DNA of 64,000 nt from Fidelibacterota bacterium (GCA_020354025.1 CP070638.1:2387038-2451037); one strand, 5' to 3'; shown: positions 43,858 through 53,178, counted from the stretch's first letter. Made by a program: numbers and translations. The notes: a model not told the origin generated them from the letters alone.

Positions 43858-44376
43858 TCAGACCTCCGTCAGACTTTTCAGCTTGGATAGCATTTCCTTG
43901 ACAGTCGCCGCCGAAACCCGCCGGGCAAACAGGCCCATAAAACTGCCAATGATCCCGTAGGGCAGCTTGATCTCCTCCCGGAAGGTGAAGCGGCTGCCGA
44001 AGGGCGTGGCATCCACCGTCCAGCTCTGTTCGTACTCCTTCACAAACTCTCCCGAAATCATCCTGAAAGTAATCCTCTCATGCTCCACCCACTCCGTAAC
44101 CGAGAAGTTCAGGTGCATGAGCCGGCCGGCGGCTTCCTCTTCAATGTAGAGCGGCGTGCCCACGCCGCTGCGCTGCTCATCGGGGTACTCGAACTTCTCG
44201 AATGTAATACACCACTGGAGGATCTTCTCGGGCTCGGTCATGAAGGGCCAGATTTTCTCGGGCGGTGCGGCGATCTCGATGGAATCCTGGATCAACATTT
44301 TCCCTCCCCCCATACAACCGATAATAAGCAAAGCGGCAGTGAGCAATAATCCAAAAAGAATTTGTTTGGTTTTCAT
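43858..44376 (-). CDS. SRPBCC-domain lipoprotein
   Basis: The 172-residue protein has a lipoprotein signal (LIIGC, Cys at about 21). It then shows an SRPBCC (START-like) fold, with SIEIAAPPEKIWPFMTEP at the start and a final long helix (AATVKEMLSKLKSL). This hydrophobic-pocket fold binds lipids or other small molecules. A lipid-anchored SRPBCC protein would sit on the periplasmic or outer face of a membrane. The ligand is unknown. It is a single gene between the radical SAM gene and the secreted protein gene. Confidence 0.82.
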   Translation of the reverse strand: MKTKQILFGLLLTAALLIIGCMGGGKMLIQDSIEIAAPPEKIWPFMTEPEKILQWCITFEKFEYPDEQRSGVGTPLYIEEEAAGRLMHLNFSVTEWVEHERITFRMISGEFVKEYEQSWTVDATPFGSRFTFREEIKLPYGIIGSFMGLFARRVSAATVKEMLSKLKSLTEV

Positions 44377-44522
44377 TGCTTGGTCCCCTTCCTTGCTGTT
44401 GACAATATCTGATCAACCCGCAATATGTTAGAGCCCTGCCGAAGTATTTACACCGGTCGCACTCCCTGGGTCGCTGCCTTCTGGTAACGGCGCAGGTTCA
44501 GCTCCTGGGTGTCGTTCTTCGA

Positions 44523-44583
44523 TAAGTTCCACATTACTTTGGAACTAGGCAAGCGTTTCGTAAGGTGCTAGCAGGTGATCGCC
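44523..44583 (+). repeat. Downstream copy 1 of a duplicated gene flank
   Basis: This segment, 3' of the 44668-47685 gene on the minus strand, is similar to 47860-47920, which lies at the same place after the 48010-51288 gene. Shared pieces include TAAGTTC-ACATTACTT, CAAGCGTTT and GCAGGTGAT. The duplication that made the two genes therefore also copied their 3' flank. Confidence 0.6.
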
Positions 44584-44592
44584 TTCAAACAA

Positions 44593-44634
44593 AAGCCCCA
44601 CCTGACCCCGAAAAATCGGGACCAGATGGGGCTT
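44593..44634 (-). terminator. Rho-independent terminator of the 44668-47685 gene
   Basis: The hairpin has arms AAGCCCC and GGGGCTT with further pairing toward a CCCGA/TCGGG centre. On the minus strand it is followed by TTGTTTG. It lies 34 bases after the stop. Confidence 0.78.
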
Positions 44635-44667
44635 CGGTAATGACCAAACCGGCCGGGAAGCTGGTGT

Positions 44668-47600
44668 CTACTTCATGAGTACCATCTTCCGGGTTTCGGC
44701 ATAGCCTTTGCCCGCTACGATCCGGTAGAAGTACACACCGGTAGCCATCGGAGCGCCCTTATGGTCCTTGCCATTCCAGAGCACCTGGTGATAGCCGGCG
44801 GGCTGATACTCGCCTACCAGCGTATTCACCACCTTACCGGTCAGGTCATAGACCTGCAGGTTGACGTGCCCGGCTTCGGGCAGCTGGTAGGTGATAGTGG
44901 TACTGGGATTGAAAGGATTGGGATAGTTAGCACCCAGGGCATACGCATCCGGGATACTCTGACCATCAGCAACGGCTATCGTTGATATACTTACTTCCGC
45001 GCTGAGATCACTCTCGTTCCCGTTGGCATCAACCGCCTTCACAGCGTAATGATAGTCTATGCCTTCGGCGAGACTCTCATCAGTAAAGGTATTAGCCTCG
45101 ACCGCTGCGTAAAGTGCATCGCCATAAGCCCCGGAGGCTTCTGCCCGGTAGACGGTGAAATACTGGAAGTCCACATCAGCACTGGGATCCCAGTCAAGTT
45201 GGACACCGCTTTCAACGTTCCTGAGCGCCACCCCATCTGGTACACCAGGAGCGATGTTATCCACCGAGTAGCCGGACCCGACATTCGAGTCAAACCACTC
45301 GAATCCTTCATCACCGGAATAACCTGTTACCAAATAGTATGACAGGTATTGTGCCGGGAAAGGATAGGCCGCGCCTGAATCGGCCCTGGTTGGCAATAGA
45401 ACCGTGTAATTCGATTCTCCTTGGAAGAGTAAGAATCCTACATTCACCATTTCAGTAGGATTGAAACTCGATCCGGTAACGCGCCAGATGTTCCAGCCAA
45501 TGAAAGGCCCTTCCTGGGTACCGCCGCCGTCGAAGGTCAGATAGACCCAACCTCCCTGGTCGGGCTCATCATCCGGGTGAGCGGAGAAGCGCCCCCGGTC
45601 GATTATACTGGTGATGACGGGTGCGACGAACGTGAACTTGTCCAGGCACATACTGGCATCAACATTGCCATCTGCTGGAGCGGTTACCTGTACCCACTGT
45701 CCGTGATAACCGGGCATATCCGCCCAGACGTCATAGTCACTAGCGGGTACGTCTAAGTAGAAATTCCCGGCGGAGTCAGTCTCGGTCCAATCACCATAGT
45801 CAAGGCTGGGACTGTAGATTCCTACACCCGCTCCCGCCAGCGCAAATCCAACCTCGCAGTCTGTTATGGTTCCGCTGATGCTGGCATTAAAGACGATGGG
45901 TGCTAGTGCGATATTATGAGTTACAACCGATCCGGATACTGTTATCGGCCCGGAGTGATAACGGGCATATTCATAAGCATCGGCGCTGACCTCATAGGTA
46001 CCATCAGGTATATAAATGAGATACTCGCCCGTTTCCCAATCAACTCCGGTATGGTATTCAGCATCGGTAGTTGTCTCCAGCACCATAATGTGGACATCCC
46101 AGAGCGTATCGCCACTGGTCGCGTCCGTCACAACACCGGCAATGCCCCCAGCCGCAGTCATAAAGTGGATATTAACCCCGCTGGCTCCGGGTGGGATCTC
46201 CCATAGCTTGTCCATAAAGTAGGTTGAATCGGGCTGGTCTTCCGGCCATACGTTATAGCCCCATTCATCAACCCTGGACGAAACTTGAAGGATGTAGTTG
46301 CCATCCACATTGGTCATCGAACGGCTATACCCGACTGGGTCGCCCCAGGCGCCAATCTCAAGACCCGGCAGCGCGATGTCATCCAGTGTGACGGTACCAG
46401 AGATGGTGGCATTGGTCTCATAGAGGGTGAAGTTCATGATCTCGGTAGCATGCTCTGCAACGAATACCTCTTCACCGGGTGGTATCATGTAGTCCGGGAG
46501 CACACTCTTATCAACGCCAATCCGATGCCACCCCGGCAAGGCGCCGATGCTGTAAAAGCCGGCATCGTTGGTCTCAGCCCCCATTCCGGGGCCGCCTTCA
46601 CCTTCCACGTACACCATCACACCCGGAACCGGGAAATCATCCTGATCATAGACGAAACCCTCGATGAAACTCGTGGGTGCTGCAAAAGTGAAGTCGTAGG
46701 AAGTCAGATGTGCAGTCGTCGCGGTAAGGTCTACTTCGTGGTATGACGTATCTGGGAGCAGTCCCTTCTGGGCACCCAGGAAGTCGAAGGAGAAGATCTC
46801 ATAAAATCCGGCCTCCGGCACATACAGCTGGTAAGTACCGTCGGGGTTGGTTACCGTCATCCGTGGTTGTCCCTCAGGACCTTCATCGCTGGACATTTCT
46901 CCCCAGGGAAACGCTCCTATCAGAACGTTGGCGACGTTCGGCGTTACCGTCCCCGAAACCGACCAGTCAGTGACTTCGGGCTCAATGAAAGCGGCCGCCG
47001 TATCGGCGCCAAGGGAGTCAGTAACCACTGCCAGTACGCGAAGACCGGCAACTCCGCCAGGGCCATCGTCAGCAGGCATTGTAATTTGATAAACACCCAC
47101 TGTCGGGTCTTCATCCTCGAAATCACCGTCGATAATGGTCCCGCCTCCCCCGCCTTCCTCAATATCGGCAAGGTTGAGATCAACCGTATCGTCAAGAGCC
47201 TTATCGGCGTCCATATCGATCCACATATCCGCGTAGGCTTCAATTTGGCCTGCGGAGAAAGTAACCTGAATGACGAGGTCGTCACCTTGTGGTATAGTGG
47301 CGTCCTTCACCCCGTTGATCAGGACACTGATGGTTGATTCAACCGCAAGGGATTTGGCCAGAACGGAATTCCTTGGGGATGCATAACTACCCGAGAATGA
47401 ATCCCTACCGAAAGTGGATAGATTCAATCCTTTCGATAGCCGGTGCTGACGAATAGGCCGAGCCTGCCTTAGGCGGGACTCCTGGCTTTGCATCATCTTA
47501 ATCTTGCCTATCTTGGAGCGGACTAGCCGTTGAGCTTGAATAGCTTCAATATCAATATTCTGTTCAGCCAGAGGCGCCAGTTCCTGAACAGCTGTTGGTG

Positions 47601-47685
47601 TTTTCGCCCCGCTACCCGTTTTCATCGCCAGCAAGGCCGTGAAGACGAGTAGCGGAACAAAAAGTAGAAAGCCTATCTTTTTCAT
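44668..47685 (-). CDS. Secreted multidomain protein with C-terminal sorting domain (paralogue 1)
   Basis: The 1005-residue protein has a signal peptide (about 1-26) and repeated carboxypeptidase-regulatory-like beta-sandwich domains (ISGTV or IxGxV openings near 245, 350, 435, 525 and 615). A fibronectin III-like domain follows (about 825-915). The C-terminal sorting domain (about 920-1005) has NYPNPFNPSTTITYQLPEAG, VYDLTGK, LVGEYQPAGYHQVLWNGKD and a final RKMVLMK. This is the kind of domain recognised by the type IX secretion system of the Bacteroidota group. It is expected on the outer surface or in the medium. No enzymatic domain is seen. Strong AAGGAGG site before the ATG. Confidence 0.85.
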   Translation of the reverse strand: MKKIGFLLFVPLLVFTALLAMKTGSGAKTPTAVQELAPLAEQNIDIEAIQAQRLVRSKIGKIKMMQSQESRLRQARPIRQHRLSKGLNLSTFGRDSFSGSYASPRNSVLAKSLAVESTISVLINGVKDATIPQGDDLVIQVTFSAGQIEAYADMWIDMDADKALDDTVDLNLADIEEGGGGGTIIDGDFEDEDPTVGVYQITMPADDGPGGVAGLRVLAVVTDSLGADTAAAFIEPEVTDWSVSGTVTPNVANVLIGAFPWGEMSSDEGPEGQPRMTVTNPDGTYQLYVPEAGFYEIFSFDFLGAQKGLLPDTSYHEVDLTATTAHLTSYDFTFAAPTSFIEGFVYDQDDFPVPGVMVYVEGEGGPGMGAETNDAGFYSIGALPGWHRIGVDKSVLPDYMIPPGEEVFVAEHATEIMNFTLYETNATISGTVTLDDIALPGLEIGAWGDPVGYSRSMTNVDGNYILQVSSRVDEWGYNVWPEDQPDSTYFMDKLWEIPPGASGVNIHFMTAAGGIAGVVTDATSGDTLWDVHIMVLETTTDAEYHTGVDWETGEYLIYIPDGTYEVSADAYEYARYHSGPITVSGSVVTHNIALAPIVFNASISGTITDCEVGFALAGAGVGIYSPSLDYGDWTETDSAGNFYLDVPASDYDVWADMPGYHGQWVQVTAPADGNVDASMCLDKFTFVAPVITSIIDRGRFSAHPDDEPDQGGWVYLTFDGGGTQEGPFIGWNIWRVTGSSFNPTEMVNVGFLLFQGESNYTVLLPTRADSGAAYPFPAQYLSYYLVTGYSGDEGFEWFDSNVGSGYSVDNIAPGVPDGVALRNVESGVQLDWDPSADVDFQYFTVYRAEASGAYGDALYAAVEANTFTDESLAEGIDYHYAVKAVDANGNESDLSAEVSISTIAVADGQSIPDAYALGANYPNPFNPSTTITYQLPEAGHVNLQVYDLTGKVVNTLVGEYQPAGYHQVLWNGKDHKGAPMATGVYFYRIVAGKGYAETRKMVLMK

Positions 47686-47740
47686 TCCATTATCCTCCTT
47701 TTGGATATTGTGTTAATAAATACCCGAAAAACGAAGCAGT

Positions 47741-47858
47741 GATATTCAGATATCAAGTTTGCTCGGTGTGCAGGTAGTATACGAACTTACTAATACAAAA
47801 TTCAGTGAGCTGCGACACACAAATGCGATTTTTTCCCAGAATGGCGACTTGCTCTCAG
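47741..47858 (-). repeat. Duplicated promoter block, copy 1
   Basis: This block upstream of the 44668-47685 gene is alignable over about 120 bases with 51343-51466 upstream of the tandem paralogue. Identical islands include TCAAGTTTGC, AGTATACGA, TCAGTGAGCTGCGACACA and GGCGACTTGC. Confidence 0.7.
47776..47819 (-). promoter_or_regulatory. Promoter with CRP/FNR-like box
   Basis: The box AGTGA-N6-ACACA (47804-47819) resembles the CRP/FNR-family palindrome TGTGA-N6-TCACA at 8 of 10 positions. On the minus strand a -10 TATACT (complement of 47776-47781) lies 33 bases from the box centre to its own centre. This places the box about 42 bases before the predicted start, the position of class II activators. 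The same arrangement with the same distance is seen at 51378-51421. Confidence 0.5.
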
Positions 47859-47930
47859 GTAAGTTCTACATTACTTCGGTACAACGCAAGCGTTTAGTGA
47901 TACTGTAGCAGGTGATAGCGGTGCCGGCAA

Positions 47931-47980
47931 GCAGAAACCCCGTCCGACCCGTCGGTCGACGGATCAGGCGGGGCTTCTGC
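47931..47980 (-). terminator. Terminator hairpin of the 48010-51288 gene
   Basis: A long imperfect hairpin has outer arms GCAGAA and TTCTGC, CCCCG/CGGGG pairing inside and a CGTCGGTCGACG centre, 29 bases past the stop. The T tract after it on the minus strand is poor, so termination efficiency is uncertain. Confidence 0.6.
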
Positions 47981-48009
47981 GATCTCCAAACTGGTTGGGA
48001 ATCTGGTGT

Positions 48010-51000
48010 TTACTTGAGCAGTACCAGCTTGACGGATCTGGTAAACTCGGGTGTTACCATTCGCGCGATATACAATCCAGTGGGCAATTCACGCCCACGG
48101 TCGTCCCGGCCATCCCAGACGATCCGGTGGTACCCCGCATCACGACGACCATCAACCAATTGCACCAACTGCCGTCCAAGCAAGTCGTAAATCACCAGGT
48201 AAACCTCGGACGCCTCCGGCAGATCAAACCGCAGGGTAGTGGTCGGGTTGAATGGATTGGGATAGTTCTGGTGCAGGGCGAACTGGCCTGGCAGTAGGTC
48301 CTGGTCACGTATACCCACTGTGCTGGCGTCAATCGTCAGGGTGTAAGGCCCGTTGATTGACGCCCACGTCTTGCCATCATCGCCTGAGGCATGGACCTCC
48401 CATTGGCCGGTAATGGCCGAGGTCTTCCCGTGTGCCACTAGGCTGTCCACAATCTCCTGGTAGGGCAGCTTCACCAGAGTATCGGTCAACTGGCTGAAAG
48501 CGGGCAGGATGGCCAGGTCTCCAATAAACAACAGGTCATAGTGCACAGTACCTTCAACAACCGCGGCTTGCCAAGAGATCGTGAGGCTGTCGGACCGGTT
48601 ATCATCCGTGATAATCAGAACGGTGCTGTCAGCCGGCAGGCTCAGTGTGAAGAATTCCGGGGGATACTGCACGGTGAGGCTGTAATCCTTGACCAGATTA
48701 ATGCCGGAGGCCACTTCGAAGGTATCGGTCAAGGCAGGGCCATCATGGACATACGGGAGATAGATTTCCAATACCCATTTATACCCGCCGATCAGTGGCA
48801 TTTCATAAAATCCTTCGAACTCGGTGTTCCTCCAATCATGGAATCCCATCGTGTCTTCGATGCTGAAGACATGGATCCCCGCATCGGGAACCGGATTGCC
48901 GTACTGGTCAGAGATGTAGCCGCTCAGGAACGCGTCCGCAGGGTACATGATGAAGTCAATCCCGCTAGCCCCTGAGTATACCTCACAAGAACCACCACCT
49001 GGCCGGGCCGACCGGGAAAAGGCATCCATGTACCACGTGTTGACGCAGTAGCCATGGGTCTTCCAGGTCCCATGCTCGTCAGTGATCTCTATACTGTCAA
49101 GCTTGGAGCTGACCGGCAGGGAATAGGTCCCGTCAGTTCCGGTTTGAGTCCGGCTATAGTAGCCCGCCGGGGTATCACCCTGAATCTCAGCGTATTCGAC
49201 TCCCGAAGCATCATCGTCCCATGTTACGGTGCCGGTGATTGTGGCGTCGGTCGTATATGTGACAAAATCGACCGTAATGGAATCCCCCGTGGTTACCTCA
49301 AAACCCTCCTTGCCGTGGGGAATCATGTAACCTTGGTCGATTAGGTCCTCTTCGGAAAGACCGACATGCCACCAGCCGGCAAAAACCTGGAATCCGTATT
49401 TGCCCTCGGCATCGGTGGTGTCGTCCATCCCGAACATACCCTCCGCTCCCGCGAATACGCGGACACCGGCTATAGGACTTGCCTCATCGTCCGTTAGGGT
49501 TCCACTGATCTTGGCGTCAAAGACCAGTGTTGTTAGCTCGATATTGTGAGTTACTACCGCTCCGGATACTGTGATCGATGCATAGTAATATGGCAGGTAT
49601 TCATGGGAGAAGGCCATGATCTCATAGATGCCGTCAGGCAGGTAGATTAGATACTCGCCCGTCTCCCATTCAATCCAGGTCTGGAACTCTGCGCCGGTCA
49701 GGTCCCTTACCATAATACCGACATCACCATAAAGCGTATCGCCGGTTGCCGCATCCGTAACGACACCGGTGATGCCGCCGGTTACCGTCACTAAGTTGAT
49801 ATCCACATCCGTTTCGCCCGGCTGGATCCCCCACAGCTTGTCGGCGAAATAGGCTTGTTCGGGCATGTCTTCCGGCCAGACGTCATAGCCCCGCGAATCA
49901 ACCTTCTTCGAAACATCCAGCGTGTAGGAACCATCCGTCCCGGACTTGGTGAAAGTCATTCCGACAGGATCGCCCCAGGCGCCAACCTCGAAGTCGGACT
50001 GAGGGATGTCATCCAGATAGACCTTTCCGGAGATGGTGGTGTCAGCCTTATATGCCACGAAATCCACCTCAACGGTATCACCTTCGGAGATATCGAAATC
50101 ATCCCTGCCATGGGGAACCATATAGCCCAGATTAATGAGATCATATTCACCGGGACGGACATGCCACTCGCCTGCAATAGCTGGTATAGCGTATTCGCCG
50201 TCAACATCGGTGGTGTCCTCCGCCTGAAACGGCCCATCCATGCCAGCAAAGATGCGAACCCCGGCTATGGGGCTGGCGAGCTCATCAGTAAGGGTCCCGC
50301 TGATGAGGGCGGTGGGTTCCTCGAGTACAAAGTTATTGTCGATCAGGCTGTCGCCACTTGCAACTGTTAGCATAACCATCTGTGGGTCAGGATACAGGCC
50401 GCTATACTGCCCTAAAAAATCCATGGCGAAGAGGGCAAATTCAGTACCGGCAATGTCATCGTCAATGAAGAGCGTATAATCGCCGGCTGCATCTGTCAGG
50501 GTCAAGAACAGGTTTTCCGGTGTGTCTTCCTCCCCCTCCATCATCTGCTCGGGGAAGGCGATTATCAGCACATTGGGGGCCGGGGTCTCATCATACTTGG
50601 ACACGTTACCTGACAGGCTGGTTTCAGAAACCGGGGGCAGCACATCCAGTGTGTCCAGGCCCGTGTCACTCCCATCACTGTTTGACAGGCTGAAAAAGAC
50701 CTTCACTCCTTGGAGGCTGAAGATTATGTCCCCTTCATCTACCCTACCGGTATCAAAAGTGATCTTCCAGACACCGGTGGCGGGATCTTCATCATCCTCG
50801 TCACCATCAACAACCACGATCTCTTCTTCCTCCTCTTCCGGATCACTGGGGGCAAAGTAGAAGTCAGTCTCCGAATCGAAGCTGCCGTCCCCATTATCGA
50901 CATAGGGTCTTACCCAGACCGAGTCGGAATAGGTGATAATAATGGCGATAGTATCACCTACCTCATACTCGCTGACAGGTGCGCCGCTGGCATCAGTGAT

Positions 51001-51288
51001 CTCAACCGGAATCGTCGCCGCCGGGCTTAGAATCTGGAATGGACTGACAACGTTTTGCGGTTCGACCCTGCGCAATCCCAGGAACGAGTCGCGTGTAGTC
51101 CTCTCCCGGGAAAATGGTCGTTGTCGAATCTGATGACTGCCAGCTGCGTCAATGCTGGATGCATCGGCTGCCAGGGCAGCCAATTCTTGATTGATCGCTG
51201 TTGCTTCCCTCCAGCCGTCCGCATTCATAGCCGGCATGATCGTGAATGCAAGTAGTGAAACCGTAAATAGTAAACCTATCTTTTTCAT
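48010..51288 (-). CDS. Secreted multidomain protein with C-terminal sorting domain (paralogue 2)
   Basis: The 1092-residue paralogue of the neighbouring gene has a signal peptide (MKKIGLLFTVSLLAFTIM). An N-terminal domain has an acidic EEEEEE-like loop, and at least seven carboxypeptidase-regulatory-like domains follow (ISGTL/ITGTV openings). One of these is duplicated within the protein, since FAGMDGPF and FAGAEGMF modules repeat with MVPHGRD and MIPHGKE. A C-terminal sorting domain has NYPNPFNPTTTLRFDLPEAS and RSVKLVLLK. I set the start at ATG 51288, where the signal peptide begins and GGGAGG lies upstream, not at the longer frame from 51336. It is probably a surface or secreted structural protein. 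Confidence 0.85.
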   Translation of the reverse strand: MKKIGLLFTVSLLAFTIMPAMNADGWREATAINQELAALAADASSIDAAGSHQIRQRPFSRERTTRDSFLGLRRVEPQNVVSPFQILSPAATIPVEITDASGAPVSEYEVGDTIAIIITYSDSVWVRPYVDNGDGSFDSETDFYFAPSDPEEEEEEIVVVDGDEDDEDPATGVWKITFDTGRVDEGDIIFSLQGVKVFFSLSNSDGSDTGLDTLDVLPPVSETSLSGNVSKYDETPAPNVLIIAFPEQMMEGEEDTPENLFLTLTDAAGDYTLFIDDDIAGTEFALFAMDFLGQYSGLYPDPQMVMLTVASGDSLIDNNFVLEEPTALISGTLTDELASPIAGVRIFAGMDGPFQAEDTTDVDGEYAIPAIAGEWHVRPGEYDLINLGYMVPHGRDDFDISEGDTVEVDFVAYKADTTISGKVYLDDIPQSDFEVGAWGDPVGMTFTKSGTDGSYTLDVSKKVDSRGYDVWPEDMPEQAYFADKLWGIQPGETDVDINLVTVTGGITGVVTDAATGDTLYGDVGIMVRDLTGAEFQTWIEWETGEYLIYLPDGIYEIMAFSHEYLPYYYASITVSGAVVTHNIELTTLVFDAKISGTLTDDEASPIAGVRVFAGAEGMFGMDDTTDAEGKYGFQVFAGWWHVGLSEEDLIDQGYMIPHGKEGFEVTTGDSITVDFVTYTTDATITGTVTWDDDASGVEYAEIQGDTPAGYYSRTQTGTDGTYSLPVSSKLDSIEITDEHGTWKTHGYCVNTWYMDAFSRSARPGGGSCEVYSGASGIDFIMYPADAFLSGYISDQYGNPVPDAGIHVFSIEDTMGFHDWRNTEFEGFYEMPLIGGYKWVLEIYLPYVHDGPALTDTFEVASGINLVKDYSLTVQYPPEFFTLSLPADSTVLIITDDNRSDSLTISWQAAVVEGTVHYDLLFIGDLAILPAFSQLTDTLVKLPYQEIVDSLVAHGKTSAITGQWEVHASGDDGKTWASINGPYTLTIDASTVGIRDQDLLPGQFALHQNYPNPFNPTTTLRFDLPEASEVYLVIYDLLGRQLVQLVDGRRDAGYHRIVWDGRDDRGRELPTGLYIARMVTPEFTRSVKLVLLK

Positions 51289-51342
51289 CACCTTTGTCCT
51301 CCCATGGATGTTGTGTTCTAACTGCCTGAATATCAAAGCGGC

Positions 51343-51466
51343 GACATCCAGACCTCAAGTTTGCACGGTATGTAAACAGTATACGAGCTGTTCAGAGTAA
51401 AAATCAGTGAGCTGCGACACATAGATGTCATTTACTTATGCCAATAAGGCGACTTGCGATGCGCAG
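51343..51466 (-). repeat. Duplicated promoter block, copy 2
   Basis: This is the counterpart of 47741-47858, upstream of the second paralogue. Sequence between the islands has diverged while the islands are conserved, which suggests they are functional. Confidence 0.7.
51378..51421 (-). promoter_or_regulatory. Promoter with CRP/FNR-like box, second copy
   Basis: AGTGA-N6-ACACA (51406-51421) and a minus-strand TATACT (complement of 51378-51383) have the same 33-base centre-to-centre spacing as the first copy. Confidence 0.5.
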
Positions 51467-51915
51467 AGTCTATGGTAATCTCCAGAAATTAAAAATTGGA
51501 GTATAAACTGTGAGGCTGGGGATGATACGGCAAGGGCAGGTACCAACTTTACCACCAGCACTAGATCCTTTCATAATATGGCGCTCGAGACCCCCTCTAC
51601 AGATTAGCTCACCGAGAATACTCGATGAATAAAATTCGATCTGTAGGTTTGTCCGGTTTCGATCAAGACTTACGGTCAACTGTATTAATTTACAATCGCT
51701 TGCCTTGGAAATACCACGTTCTTAAATAAGATTAGCAGTCCTCAGGCATTATCTCCACGCTGCCCTTGGTCACAACTCACACCTTTGACTTCTTGAAGTC
51801 GGCTCACTGTAGGCTACACCGAGGCCTCTCCTTCTGGGGAAAGGTGGTATAAGGGTAAGTCCCTCCCCGCCCTCACACCAGAGCTGCTCCGGATCCGTCA
51901 TCGACAGATCGGTCG
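51422..51915. other. Intergenic region without recognised gene
   Basis: After the promoter block of paralogue 2, about 450 bases hold no frame with a good start or a recognisable product. I see no tRNA, repeat or clear terminator here. The sequence changes from AT-rich (to about 51740) to mixed composition. Confidence 0.4.
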
Positions 51916-52053
51916 CTATTTCTTCTCGCTGGCCTTCTGCCCGGTCTTTTTTCTGGTCGCTTGTTCGGTCTTTTTCTGCTTGCGCCTGCGGGTTCTGCCA
52001 TAGGTCCCCCGGTAGATTTTACCCCGGCGCGTTCGCTGGTCGCCTTTGCCCAT
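51916..52053 (-). CDS. 30S ribosomal protein THX (bTHX)
   Basis: This 45-residue, very basic protein starts MGKGDQRTRRGKIYRGTYG and continues with RTRRRKQKK. The opening matches the THX family (MGKGDxxTRRGKI-x-RGTxG), a small peptide that sits in the head of the 30S subunit in Thermus and stabilises rRNA. The frame runs from the ATG complementary to 52051-52053 to the TAG at 51916. The C-terminal half is a Lys/Gln/Thr-rich extension beyond the compact core. No strong binding site is seen. It is transcribed alone between unrelated genes, as is usual for this gene. Confidence 0.88.
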   Translation of the reverse strand: MGKGDQRTRRGKIYRGTYGRTRRRKQKKTEQATRKKTGQKASEKK

Positions 52054-52287
52054 AATGCCGCTCTGTTTGGATTTATACGCTATCTCACCTCAGAACATTT
52101 GATATTCTTGGCTGGTTCTCCTGGTAAGCCTCACTTGTAATTGAATTTAACATATTCTCCGGCAAGCGGGGCTTTATCTGCTCGATTGTCACCCATTCGT
52201 CAGCCCTGTCCTTATACGGCCCCGGAGCAATACCTATCAAGACTGGTGCTGCAGAAGGTTGTGCAAACTACCATCGGCGGCATTAAC

Positions 52288-53178
52288 CTATGGTTGGTGA
52301 AAGGATGTCCCTATGAATTTTAAGCCATCAGCCAATCCGCTCCGCCAATAAGACCACTGATGCCCCCCATCTCGAACTCGGTACTCGTGAGACACGTTCA
52401 AATCTCTTAAAATAATGTGAAAAGTGGAATTACCTTTATATAGGAAATCATCGTCTCCGCAGTCAATATACATCCATGTGCTTTTTATTTGCTCTATATC
52501 GGTGTTTTGAACTAGGTGAATCGGACTATTGGATAACAGATGCTCGGTGATTCTAGCTTTACCCTCGAGTTCCGGGCCAAATAACCTGCCTATTATAGGC
52601 CATATCTCTTCATCCATGTTTATTATCTCTTCTTCGGTAAAGACTGCGGCACTGAAGGCCGCACAGGCAGCAAACATATCGGGATGTTTCAAGGCGTAGA
52701 TTAGCGAGCCGAATCCTCCCATGGAAAGACCGGCAACGCCTCGATAACGCTTTTCTGATCTAATCCTGTACTTTTTCTCAATATAGGGAACGAACTCCTT
52801 AATAAAGAAATCTTCATATCTGGTAGAGTTGTCATAATTGTTGATGTAAAAAGAAACACCACCGTCGGGCATGACCAGTATCATAGGGGGAATTTCCCTG
52901 TGCCCTATAGCTTCATCTGCTATCATATGGGCCTCTCCAAATTGCATCCACCCCATATCATTGTCTGTATATCCGTGAAGGAGGTATACGACTGGATAGT
53001 AACGGCTAGAGGTCCCATAATCATAGGGCAGATAGATAGTATAGCGCACGTCTTCCTTCAATATCTTGCTTTTAACAGTCAATCCTTCATTTACTACCCC
53101 CCGCGAAACCTGGGAAAACACGCTGGAGCATACTGAAAATATTACAGTTGCAAATAAAAATGTTCTGGTTAAACTCAT
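52288..53178 (-). CDS. Secreted alpha/beta-hydrolase esterase (feruloyl esterase-like)
   Basis: The 296-residue protein has a signal peptide (MSLTRTFLFATVIFSVCSSVF...SQ). ATG 53178 is preferred to a longer frame because GGAGG lies upstream. Hydrolase signatures are YLLHGYTDN, the nucleophile elbow GLSMGGFGS (Ser at about 147), an Asp in YIDCGDDDF and the His of DGGHQWSYW. It fits the esterase family of feruloyl/acetyl-xylan esterases and enterochelin esterases that act on polysaccharide or ester debris. The gene is visibly more AT-rich than its neighbours and may have been acquired. It is a lone gene among the sorting-domain protein genes. Confidence 0.88.
   Translation of the reverse strand: MSLTRTFLFATVIFSVCSSVFSQVSRGVVNEGLTVKSKILKEDVRYTIYLPYDYGTSSRYYPVVYLLHGYTDNDMGWMQFGEAHMIADEAIGHREIPPMILVMPDGGVSFYINNYDNSTRYEDFFIKEFVPYIEKKYRIRSEKRYRGVAGLSMGGFGSLIYALKHPDMFAACAAFSAAVFTEEEIINMDEEIWPIIGRLFGPELEGKARITEHLLSNSPIHLVQNTDIEQIKSTWMYIDCGDDDFLYKGNSTFHIILRDLNVSHEYRVRDGGHQWSYWRSGLADGLKFIGTSFHQP

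Noticed and set aside
51740-51915. Possible structured RNA before the THX gene
   Set aside because: Only weak pairings (CCTCTCC with GGGGAAAGG) were found; no conserved motif to support an RNA gene.
52141-52323. 60-residue plus-strand frame
   Set aside because: No binding site, no recognisable product, and it runs into the esterase gene on the other strand.
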